Part shown: piece after piece, positions 42,950 to 49,775 of the stretch
How positions within the stretch are numbered: position 1 is the first letter of the stretch
Layout: every line of letters begins with the position of its first letter
Assembly (NCBI RefSeq): GCF_965221685.1
Contig: NZ_OZ244907.1
Direction: 5' to 3' (one strand)
Origin: Palauibacter sp022826685
GTDB taxonomy: Bacteria > Gemmatimonadota > Gemmatimonadetes > Palauibacterales > Palauibacteraceae
DNA length: 64,000 nt
The notes under the pieces: model-generated
The model's input: only the letters and a program-made list of their open reading frames with translations
What the model was told of the DNA's origin: nothing
Database searches by the model: none
Program-made: the position numbers and the translations under genes

Positions 42950-43359
42950 GGCGATCGCTTGGCGTCCAGAGTCCAGTAGAGCCGCAGCAGGACGGGGTGG
43001 TAGCGTTCCTTGATCAGCGCTTCCGCCTCCTCGGCCACATCGAGCACGTAGGCGTGGCTCAAGAGGTTGCGCTTGTCCAGCGCGTCGAGCAGGGTCTCGC
43101 AGTCGCTCTCCCCGATGTAGCCCGCCTCGAAGCTGTTGCGAATCGCCGCGCGCGGGACCTTCACGTCATGACCGTCATAGAAGAGGAGGTCCTTGAGCAC
43201 CTTCCAGGACAGCTCGAAGCTGAACTCGAACGTCTTGATCAGCCCAGCCAGTTCCAGGTAGTCACACCGTTCCCTGTCGCAGGCTTTCGTGAGTTGCGCG
43301 AGCACCGTTCCGAAAGTGTCGAGCCGCTGCTGCCAGCGCCGTTCATCCGAACTGCTCAT
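42946..43359 (-). CDS. HEPN-like toxin, HI0074 family
   Basis: A 137-residue all-helical protein of the nucleotidyltransferase substrate-binding HI0074 family (DTFGTVLAQLTKACDRE, FEFSFELSWKVLKDLL, VPRAAIRNSFEAGYI, LDKRNLLSHAY). RNLLSHAY is close to the R-x4-6-H RNase motif of HEPN toxins. ATG at 43359 follows GGGGAAGG. It is the first gene of an apparently complete HEPN/MNT module. Confidence 0.88.
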   Translation of the reverse strand: MSSSDERRWQQRLDTFGTVLAQLTKACDRERCDYLELAGLIKTFEFSFELSWKVLKDLLFYDGHDVKVPRAAIRNSFEAGYIGESDCETLLDALDKRNLLSHAYVLDVAEEAEALIKERYHPVLLRLYWTLDAKRSP

Positions 43360-43533
43360 CCTTCCCCGCCTCCGAATCCCGAGGCCGGACGTCATCGTTC
43401 GTCATCGCTGTAGGGCAACTCCGGGAGCCGGAGTCGTGAGATAGAATAAGCCATGTGTCCCACCGCCGTATACCTTGCCGGAGCAGGGGTGCCCAGAGTT
43501 GACCGATCGGGCCAGAGTAGCCATTGAGTCCAC

Positions 43534-43785
43534 ATGCGAGAAATCACGGCCGGAGAGGCGAAGGACCGGTTCGACCAACTGCTTCGGTCCGCCCAGCAGG
43601 GGCCCGTGCGGGTCACGCAGAACGGCACGCCGGTGGGCGTGATGCTGTCGGTGGAGCAGTTCGAACGACTGCTCGGAACTGCCCGGGACCGGTTGGCGGC
43701 CACGATGGACGCCATGAGCCGGGAGGCAGCCGCCAACGACCTGACGCCAGCGGCGCTGGAGTCCCTGCTCTCCGATGAAGGCTGA
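43534..43785 (+). CDS. Phd/YefM-family antitoxin (orphan)
   Basis: An 83-residue antitoxin: MREITAGEAKDRFDQLLRSAQQGPVRVTQNGTPVGVMLS shows the Phd/YefM N-terminal DNA-binding fold (key parts TAGEAKDRFDQLL and VTQNGTPVGVML). No Doc, YoeB or RelE gene follows; a convergent gene begins 9 bp later. Apparently an antitoxin without its toxin. Confidence 0.85.
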   Translation: MREITAGEAKDRFDQLLRSAQQGPVRVTQNGTPVGVMLSVEQFERLLGTARDRLAATMDAMSREAAANDLTPAALESLLSDEG

Positions 43786-43793
43786 CAGGGTCG

Positions 43794-44024
43794 TTACGCT
43801 CCGCTGCGGGCGACAGCTGCGTCGGCGGCTTCGGCCACGGAGCGGTAGCCGTCCCATTGCCGATGCGCGGCCTCGTCCTCGGGGTTCGCGTCGGAAGGCA
43901 CGAGATACCAGCGGTCGGCCCGGTCGGATTCCCCGTCCATGAAGTGACCGCGCACGAGGCGATACCCGGCCATCTCGGCCCGGAACCTATGGGCGCGGAT
44001 GATGACGTTTGGATCAAACCTCAT
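43794..44024 (-). CDS. Small protein in RelE/XRE operon, unknown
   Basis: A 76-residue protein beginning MRFDPNVIIRAHRFRAEMAGYRLVRG; it contains ADRWYLVPSDANPEDEAAHRQWDGYRSVAEAAD, an acidic-aromatic tail (key part WYLVPSDANPEDE). Its ATG overlaps the XRE antitoxin stop (ATGA), so it is the third gene of a toxin-antitoxin operon. No family recognised. Confidence 0.6.
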   Translation of the reverse strand: MRFDPNVIIRAHRFRAEMAGYRLVRGHFMDGESDRADRWYLVPSDANPEDEAAHRQWDGYRSVAEAADAAVARSGA

Positions 44025-44305
44025 GGCGATGGCACCAGTGCATGCCTCACTGCGTTGGGATCGTGCTTGATGATGCGCAGAAGAGCTACCGCCGGGCCGC
44101 TGACACGTCGTCTCCCCTGCTCCCACTTTCGGTAGCCGGACAGACTCATTCCCATCAGGGCCGCCATTTGAATCTGCGTCAGCTTCGCCTCCATCCGAAC
44201 CTCGCGGGGGGAGATCGGGGCGTGAACGATGGCGGGACCCTCCCCCTTGGCATGGTCCAAGGCCTCGTTCAAGGACTGGATCAGGTCTTCTCCGAACGTA
44301 CTCAT
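44021..44305 (-). CDS. XRE-family HTH antitoxin
   Basis: A 94-residue protein with a C-terminal helix-turn-helix (TQIQMAALMGMSLSGYRKWEQG), typical of the second-position antitoxins in toxin-first RelE/HigB modules. ATG overlaps the toxin stop; its own TGA overlaps the next gene. It likely binds both the toxin and the promoter. Confidence 0.88.
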   Translation of the reverse strand: MSTFGEDLIQSLNEALDHAKGEGPAIVHAPISPREVRMEAKLTQIQMAALMGMSLSGYRKWEQGRRRVSGPAVALLRIIKHDPNAVRHALVPSP

Positions 44306-44643
44306 TCCCTCCCCCGCTTTCCTTGAAGTTTGATGGCGGCTACGAGCGCAGCCACCGCTCGGCGCTCGCCAGGGTTCAGATCGGTCTTGCCGGACTTCGA
44401 GTAGGCGAGAAGCGCGTAGATTGGCATTTCCTCGCCCCCGAAGAAATAAACTACGCGGACACCACCCCGCTTACCGCGCCCGGAGGCTCCGAATCGCATC
44501 TTTCGGACCCCGCCGGTGCCGGGAATCTCGGACCCCGCCAAGGGGTGATCGGCCAAGTAGTCGATCAGTTCGCGTCTCTCGTCCTCGTTGAACAGCTTGT
44601 CGGCCTGGCGGGAGAAGGTTGGAGTTTCGGCAACGGTCTGCAT
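44302..44643 (-). CDS. RelE/HigB-type toxin
   Basis: A 113-residue RelE-superfamily toxin: TFSRQADKLFNEDERRELIDYLADHPLAG (key part LFNEDERRELIDYLA), KMRFGASGRGKRGGVRVVYFF and YALLAYSKSGKTDLNPGER, the last being the typical Y-x-K-x-x-K/DL region of ribosome-dependent or free mRNA interferases. First gene of a three-gene operon with the XRE antitoxin and a 76-aa protein. Confidence 0.9.
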   Translation of the reverse strand: MQTVAETPTFSRQADKLFNEDERRELIDYLADHPLAGSEIPGTGGVRKMRFGASGRGKRGGVRVVYFFGGEEMPIYALLAYSKSGKTDLNPGERRAVAALVAAIKLQGKRGRE

Positions 44644-44699
44644 GGGACCATGGTAACCCAGTGGGGTACACACGGCAATTCCGGAATGCTCGGTCACAC

Positions 44700-45236
44700 A
44701 TGCAGACCGAACCGGTCGAGGCCGCGTTCCTCGGGCCACCGGCTGAGATGGCACGATTGCCTCCGGCGGCGATCCAGCACATCGCGGCCAGGTACGGCGG
44801 GGACTCCTCGCGCATCTGGGCCGACGGGAGCAGCGGCGCTGCCGTGGCAAGACGGTTCCTGGCTTTTGACGGTGTTGGCCGGAAGATCGCCAACATGGCC
44901 GTGAACATCCTGATTCGCGATTTCCACATCGGACTCACGACGCCCATGCCCGACATTGCGGTCGACACTCACGTGCTGCGGGTGTTCGAGCGGCTGGGCC
45001 TCCTCGACAGGCTCGAACACAGCCAGCTACGCTCGACCAGGGACAAGCAGGGACTCCGGCTCCAGCTGCGCGCTCGCGAGCTCAGCCCGGAGTGGCCGGG
45101 GGAACTCGACTGGCCGGCATGGCACCTCGGGACGAAGTGGTGTCACGCCGGGCGGGCGCCGGAGTGTGGGGAGTGCTACATGAGGGACGTGTGTCCGAGG
45201 GTTGGAGTGGGTTCGAGGTCGACGGCTGGATCGTGA
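44700..45236 (+). pseudogene. N-terminally truncated endonuclease III-like glycosylase
   Basis: About 178 codons homologous to the C-terminal two-thirds of HhH-GPD DNA glycosylases of the Nth type: helix-hairpin-helix FDGVGRKIANMAVN with the catalytic Lys, VDTHVLRVFERLGL with the catalytic Asp, and a Cys-rich iron-sulfur loop WCHAGRAPECGECYMRDVC whose first spacing is seven rather than the usual six residues. The N-terminal helices of the family are missing and the first ATG lies in the promoter region of the divergent RelE operon, so this looks like a decayed copy. Confidence 0.65.
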
Positions 45237-45608
45237 ACTTGGGCGCAGTTGCGCGGTCCGTCCGGCGGGCCTGCGTGGCACCCGAGGCAGCGTGAGACCC
45301 GGTCTCGGTGAGGCCGCGCGTCACGTGAAGCTACTTCGCAAGGTGTGGCGGATCGACGAGGGGGCCGGCACGACCTTTTTCATGGACGGCAAGGAGGTGT
45401 ACTATTGATCACGCACGGTGACCGCTGAGCCCCAGCCGAGACGGACTCAGCGGCGCTGAAGGATCATGATGTCGGATGAGGGAGGGGGTGGTGATGGTCC
45501 GCTTTCGTTCAACTCGCCGTAGCTCCGAATCCGGGGCGACGCCTTTTGTATTCCCACGAGGGCCCTCGCTCGACCGATTCTCAACAGCCTATGAGATGAT
45601 ACCTACAT
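45237..45608. other. Gene-free stretch with a possible coding remnant
   Basis: No intact gene. A frame ending at 45408 closes with VKLLRKVWRIDEGAGTTFFMDGKEVYY (key part GTTFFMDGKEVYY), which looks protein-like but has no credible start or known family. The last 150 bp before 45609 become AT-rich (CTATGAGATGATACC) and probably hold the promoter of the following three-gene operon. Confidence 0.4.
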
Positions 45609-47135
45609 ATGTCTGACATCCCAGCAAACTCCATCCCGGCCCTGAAGGTCAACCAATGGCTATCCCACTGGGATGACATCAGTTGGAAACCGGAAGAACA
45701 CCGATCAAAGCCGCCGCGGTCGTTCTATCAGTTCAACGTTTCCGCTCACGTGCTGCGTCGCCTTAGTGGAGTCTATAGGAGAACCACCGACCGAGATCGC
45801 GGGACTTCCGATCTGGGCATTCAGCGCCGCCACGAGCCCAAACGATCCGAGGAAATCGCTCGGTTCGTCAAGTACGGATATCCCTGGTCGGTTCTCAGTG
45901 CGACTAAGCGTCAACAACCTGACTTCGCAGACTTGCGCCAACCCGGTTGGCTTCCGACAGCAATCCTCATCAACATTCTCACCGCTGACGATGAACGCCA
46001 GGGTAATGGCGTCGCAAAGGGCGATCTCGTTGAGATCCGCGAAGATGGCGATATGCACCACGTCGTTCTCCCCCACGGCCTAGATTCAGGGGACTGGGAA
46101 TACAAGACCGTACCACCAATTGAAGTAATCGACGGACAGCACCGGCTTTGGGCGTTCGATGACACCGCTCTCAATGGCAGTTTTGAGCTACCTGTTGTTG
46201 CGTTCTTTGGCTTAGATCGGAGTTGGCAGGCATACCTGTTCTACACAATCAACATAAAGCCAAAGAAGATAAATCCGAGTCTGGCTTTCGACCTCTACCC
46301 TTTGCTGCGTACTGCGACTTGGCTCGAGAAACTTGAAGGCCCCAAGGTGTACCGCGAATCGCGAGCCCAGGAGATTGTAGACATCCTATGGGCTCATCCG
46401 GAGAGCCCGTGGTATCGTCGCATCAACATGCTCGGCGAACCCGGGCACCGGGGCTTGATGGTGACGCAGGCGGGCTGGATTAGATCTCTCCTGGCGTCCT
46501 TTGTGAAGAGGTGGGAAGCGCGCACTGCTCCGGGCGGCCTTTTCGGCAGTCCAATGGGCAGCCATGAGACGGTTCTCCCGTGGACTCTGGAGCAGCAGGC
46601 GGCCTTCCTGATCTTCCTCGGACAGCGGTTGCGTGCGACCGTCGAGGAGTCCGACGATGAATGGATGTCCGCTCTACGGCAGCGATGGTCTGATCCCGAG
46701 GACGAAGGTGATCCAGCGTTCGTTGGGCGCCACAACCTGCTAAATCAAGACCAGGGCTTACGAGCATTCCTCCAAGTGTCCAACGACGTTTGCTACGTGG
46801 CCCCAGAGCACTGGCTACAAGAAGAAGAACTTGTTTCTGTTCCGTCAGATCCCGATGAGTCCGATGGCGTGGCCGCCGCCCTGCGACACTTTGAGAAGAA
46901 CGAGCTGCTTTGCACACACATCGACGAGTTGAGTCAAACTCTCGCGGAGTTCGACTGGCGATCTTCGGATGCGTCTGACTTGACTCCAGATGAGCATCTG
47001 CGGAAGTCCGCTTTTCGGGGCAGCGGTGGATATCGCATGCTTCGCGAGGAGCTGCTTCGTCACCTCTCCGATGACGAGTCGACTGTCGGGTTGGCTGCCG
47101 AGGAGGTTCTCAGAATGCTCGGTGTGGCCGAATGA
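45609..47135 (+). CDS. DGQHR-domain protein (DndB-like)
   Basis: A 508-residue protein carrying the DGQHR signature in PPIEVIDGQHRLWAF (about residues 173-187), the motif of DndB and related ParB-like proteins. Before it lies RRHEPKRSEEIARFVKYGYPW, matching the usual N-terminal module; after it, LFYTINIKPKKINPSLAFDL corresponds to the second conserved segment. DndB regulates DNA phosphorothioation operons, and DGQHR proteins occur in several phage-defence loci. Here there are no dnd genes. It is coupled (ATGA) to a gene of unknown function and then to an adenine methylase, so the three likely act together. The base composition is more AT-rich than flanking DNA. Confidence 0.85.
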   Translation: MSDIPANSIPALKVNQWLSHWDDISWKPEEHRSKPPRSFYQFNVSAHVLRRLSGVYRRTTDRDRGTSDLGIQRRHEPKRSEEIARFVKYGYPWSVLSATKRQQPDFADLRQPGWLPTAILINILTADDERQGNGVAKGDLVEIREDGDMHHVVLPHGLDSGDWEYKTVPPIEVIDGQHRLWAFDDTALNGSFELPVVAFFGLDRSWQAYLFYTINIKPKKINPSLAFDLYPLLRTATWLEKLEGPKVYRESRAQEIVDILWAHPESPWYRRINMLGEPGHRGLMVTQAGWIRSLLASFVKRWEARTAPGGLFGSPMGSHETVLPWTLEQQAAFLIFLGQRLRATVEESDDEWMSALRQRWSDPEDEGDPAFVGRHNLLNQDQGLRAFLQVSNDVCYVAPEHWLQEEELVSVPSDPDESDGVAAALRHFEKNELLCTHIDELSQTLAEFDWRSSDASDLTPDEHLRKSAFRGSGGYRMLREELLRHLSDDESTVGLAAEEVLRMLGVAE

Positions 47136-48433
47136 CACCAGTAAATGTCGGCTCGGCGGATCGACGTTTGGTGCGGGCCGCGATGGAGCGTCTGACGCCG
47201 CACCTTGCGGCCGGACAGGGGTTGCCTCCGGGCCACCGCTACGCCGATGGCAGGCCCGGGCGCCAGCCGGTCAATGACTCGGCGCTGGCCGAATACATCG
47301 CTCTGTCCGCAGTTCAGCATGCGTTCGACGGGTGGGCGTACTGGGGACGAGCGGTTGCCGCGGAGATCAGCGGAGATTCCAACGTCGCGAGCCATCTGGG
47401 GTACTACGCAGAGCTTCGCGCCGCCAAGGCGATCCTAGCTTCCGAGGGCATTGGGTTGTTCGCCAACCAAGTGGCTGTCGTGCACGGCAATGGTCGGTGC
47501 GTCCTGGAAACAGGGCAAGGCAGTTCTCATAAGGTGCTGTGGGAAGCTCTCGAGGAATGGAGCAAAGGCAAGGCCCAGGGCATTGTCTTTCGTCTCTTGG
47601 GGCCGTTTGGCCACTCGATTTCGGATTGGCTCCAGCACTTTTCCAGATCTTCCAACGCGGTCGCTGAAGACTGGTTGCGTGCGTGGGGTCTGGACTTGCA
47701 GGAGTTGGCGAAAGGCGAGAGCGGCCGACGCAACGTAGCCAGCTACGAGCCCAGCGGGTGTCCTCAAACCGAAAGGGAGCAATCGGAGAAGGCGCTCGAC
47801 CACATCACGAGGTTGTGGCGATCATGCCAGCCGACGGGCACGGGGGTTAATCTCGCCTTGGACAGGCTGGTCCTTCGGGCTACGCTGGAATCCGTTTTTC
47901 AAGCTGGCGATGCTGAGGAGCGATCTGCCAGCGAAGCGCGTGACCAGTACTGCGCGAAGGTGCGCCATACGGTGGAGTCTCTCTCCTTGGGACAATCGAT
48001 CGGCCAGGCAATCCTCAGATTCCTTGATCCGCAGGAGATTCCGGAAGGCATGGACATCTTCGAGATCGCTAAACGGACGAGCGACGCGCGTACCAGGACG
48101 CATGTGACCGAGGTGCTTTCTCGAGCGGTGCTGCTTCTCCGGCTGGCTACCGCATGTGCGCATGACTTGCTGGGCGAACTCGGCACCGACCCAAGGGCCG
48201 CCACCCAGCACTGGTGGGAGAGTCGACACGTTCGACGTGGCCTTTGGCCCGTTGGCCATACCTTGGATTCGTTCTCAGACCTCTGGGACGAGGCGGACGA
48301 AGCGCTTGACACTTTGGCAAACCAGCCCAATGGAGGGTCTACGTTCGGACTTCGGAGCTCGGATTGCGCCAGTTCGGTAGCGACACTTGCGACGGCCGAG
48401 CGGATCTTTTTCTGGGGTAGCTTTGCAGCATGA
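47132..48433 (+). CDS. Unknown protein in DGQHR-methylase operon
   Basis: A 433-residue soluble-looking protein without a motif I recognise. It is largely helical by eye; notable stretches are SALAEYIALSAVQHAFDGWAYWG, YYAELRAAKAILASEGIGLFA, LLRLATACAHDLLGELG and the C-terminal ATAERIFFWGSFA. HEPN- or nuclease-type signatures are not evident. Both ends overlap the neighbouring genes by 4 bp (ATGA), so stoichiometric expression with the DGQHR protein and the methylase is expected. It is the natural candidate for an effector or specificity factor of the system, by context only. Confidence 0.75.
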   Translation: MTPVNVGSADRRLVRAAMERLTPHLAAGQGLPPGHRYADGRPGRQPVNDSALAEYIALSAVQHAFDGWAYWGRAVAAEISGDSNVASHLGYYAELRAAKAILASEGIGLFANQVAVVHGNGRCVLETGQGSSHKVLWEALEEWSKGKAQGIVFRLLGPFGHSISDWLQHFSRSSNAVAEDWLRAWGLDLQELAKGESGRRNVASYEPSGCPQTEREQSEKALDHITRLWRSCQPTGTGVNLALDRLVLRATLESVFQAGDAEERSASEARDQYCAKVRHTVESLSLGQSIGQAILRFLDPQEIPEGMDIFEIAKRTSDARTRTHVTEVLSRAVLLLRLATACAHDLLGELGTDPRAATQHWWESRHVRRGLWPVGHTLDSFSDLWDEADEALDTLANQPNGGSTFGLRSSDCASSVATLATAERIFFWGSFAA

Positions 48434-49581
48434 CGCTACGGAGCATGAAGTACATGGGCTCCAAGCGAGTGATGCTTGCCAACGGCCTAGGTGACGTGTT
48501 GGCCGAGGAGTCGAAGTCGGCAGCTCGGTTTGTCGATCTCTTCTGTGGTACCGGAGTCGTATCGTGGTTCATGGCGACGAGGAGCGAACTCCCCGTACTG
48601 TCCTGCGATCTGCAGAGTTTTGCGACGACCATGGCGGCATCGGTTGTCAAACGTACGGACAATAGCGGACTGGATCAGGAGATCGATTCTTGGCTGCGTC
48701 GTGTCCGTGAAACCCGGGAGGAACGGCCTGGTTGGTCGGAGGCCGCGGAGCTGGATGGTTCCAAGGTGCCGATTGCCGTTTGGTGGAAGGAGGCCCGCGA
48801 GCTATGCGGTGAGGCGGGGTCCGAGGGATGTGGCCTAGTGTGGCGCAACTACGGCGGTCATTACTTCAGCCCTACTCAAGCGGCATCCCTGGACGCAATG
48901 ATGGAGACTTTGCCAGCCGAGGGGAGGGCAAGGGACGTTTGTTTGGCGGCGACCATAACGACCGCCAGCCAATGTGCGGCGGCGCCGGGCCACACAGCCC
49001 AACCCTTCAAGGCCACAACCACCGCTGGGCCCTACCTGCGTGAGGCGTGGTGCAGGGATCCCCTCTCCCGCGTTCGCGAAGCAGCGGAGATTCTAGTTTC
49101 CATGTGCGCGCTTCGGCGAGGAGACACGAAGACGGGCGACGCCAATGAGATCGCGCGCGAGGTCACGGAAGAGGACCTGGTCTTCGTCGATCCGCCGTAC
49201 TCCGATGTTCAATACAGCCGGTTCTACCACGTCCTCGAAACGATCGCACGTGGCGAGTGCGGCGTGGTGTCCGGTGTCGGAAGGTACCCTCCCTTCACCG
49301 AGAGGCCCGCCTCGGACTACAGTCGGGTCAAGGCTTCTGCCACGGCGATGGCGAATCTTCTGGAGATTCTTGCCAGCACGGGTGCCGCAGTAGTGGTCAC
49401 TTTCCCGGAGCAGCAGTGCAGCAACGGCCTCTCTGGGCTGCGCATCGAGGAAATGGCCAAGCAGCACTTCCAAGTGGTAAAGCGAACGGTTACGTCGAGG
49501 TTCAGCACACTGGGTGGCAACACCCGGAATCGGGACGCACGCAGCATCCGAAACGAACTGATTCTTGTGATGAGGACGTGA
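48430..49581 (+). CDS. D12-class DNA adenine-N6 methyltransferase
   Basis: A 383-residue Dam-like methylase. LRSMKYMGSKRVML is the typical D12 N-terminus, FVDLFCGTGVVSWF (residues about 34-47) is the SAM-binding FxGxG motif, and VFVDPPYSDVQYSRFYH contains the DPPY catalytic motif (Asp254-Tyr257). A region of about 130 residues between them would carry target recognition. Third gene of the coupled operon; no separate restriction endonuclease gene accompanies it, apart from the damaged type IIG gene that starts 194 bp downstream. Confidence 0.92.
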   Translation: MTLRSMKYMGSKRVMLANGLGDVLAEESKSAARFVDLFCGTGVVSWFMATRSELPVLSCDLQSFATTMAASVVKRTDNSGLDQEIDSWLRRVRETREERPGWSEAAELDGSKVPIAVWWKEARELCGEAGSEGCGLVWRNYGGHYFSPTQAASLDAMMETLPAEGRARDVCLAATITTASQCAAAPGHTAQPFKATTTAGPYLREAWCRDPLSRVREAAEILVSMCALRRGDTKTGDANEIAREVTEEDLVFVDPPYSDVQYSRFYHVLETIARGECGVVSGVGRYPPFTERPASDYSRVKASATAMANLLEILASTGAAVVVTFPEQQCSNGLSGLRIEEMAKQHFQVVKRTVTSRFSTLGGNTRNRDARSIRNELILVMRT

Positions 49582-49775
49582 CGTAAGCCGCATGTAGAGT
49601 CCCATCGAGGACTCGTTGCCGATCCGGACGGTCGCGCGTCGAGCGCACTCCCTTGCCCCTACTTCCTCAAGGTGTAGCGTAGCGTCGTGGAGCTTGCGCG
49701 CAGAGTTACTGCCGCTGGCGAGACGGTCTCCCGCCGACCGCATCCCATGATTTGTAGGACGAGGAGAGAAGCCTG

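Noticed and set aside
40971..45236. CRISPR or integron-like array
   Set aside because: Dense small genes suggested an integron, but there are no regular attC-like repeats, no integrase and genes lie on both strands.
45202..45408. Small protein gene ending KEVYY
   Set aside because: No credible start or ribosome site and the frame enters through the truncated glycosylase; kept only as a possible remnant.
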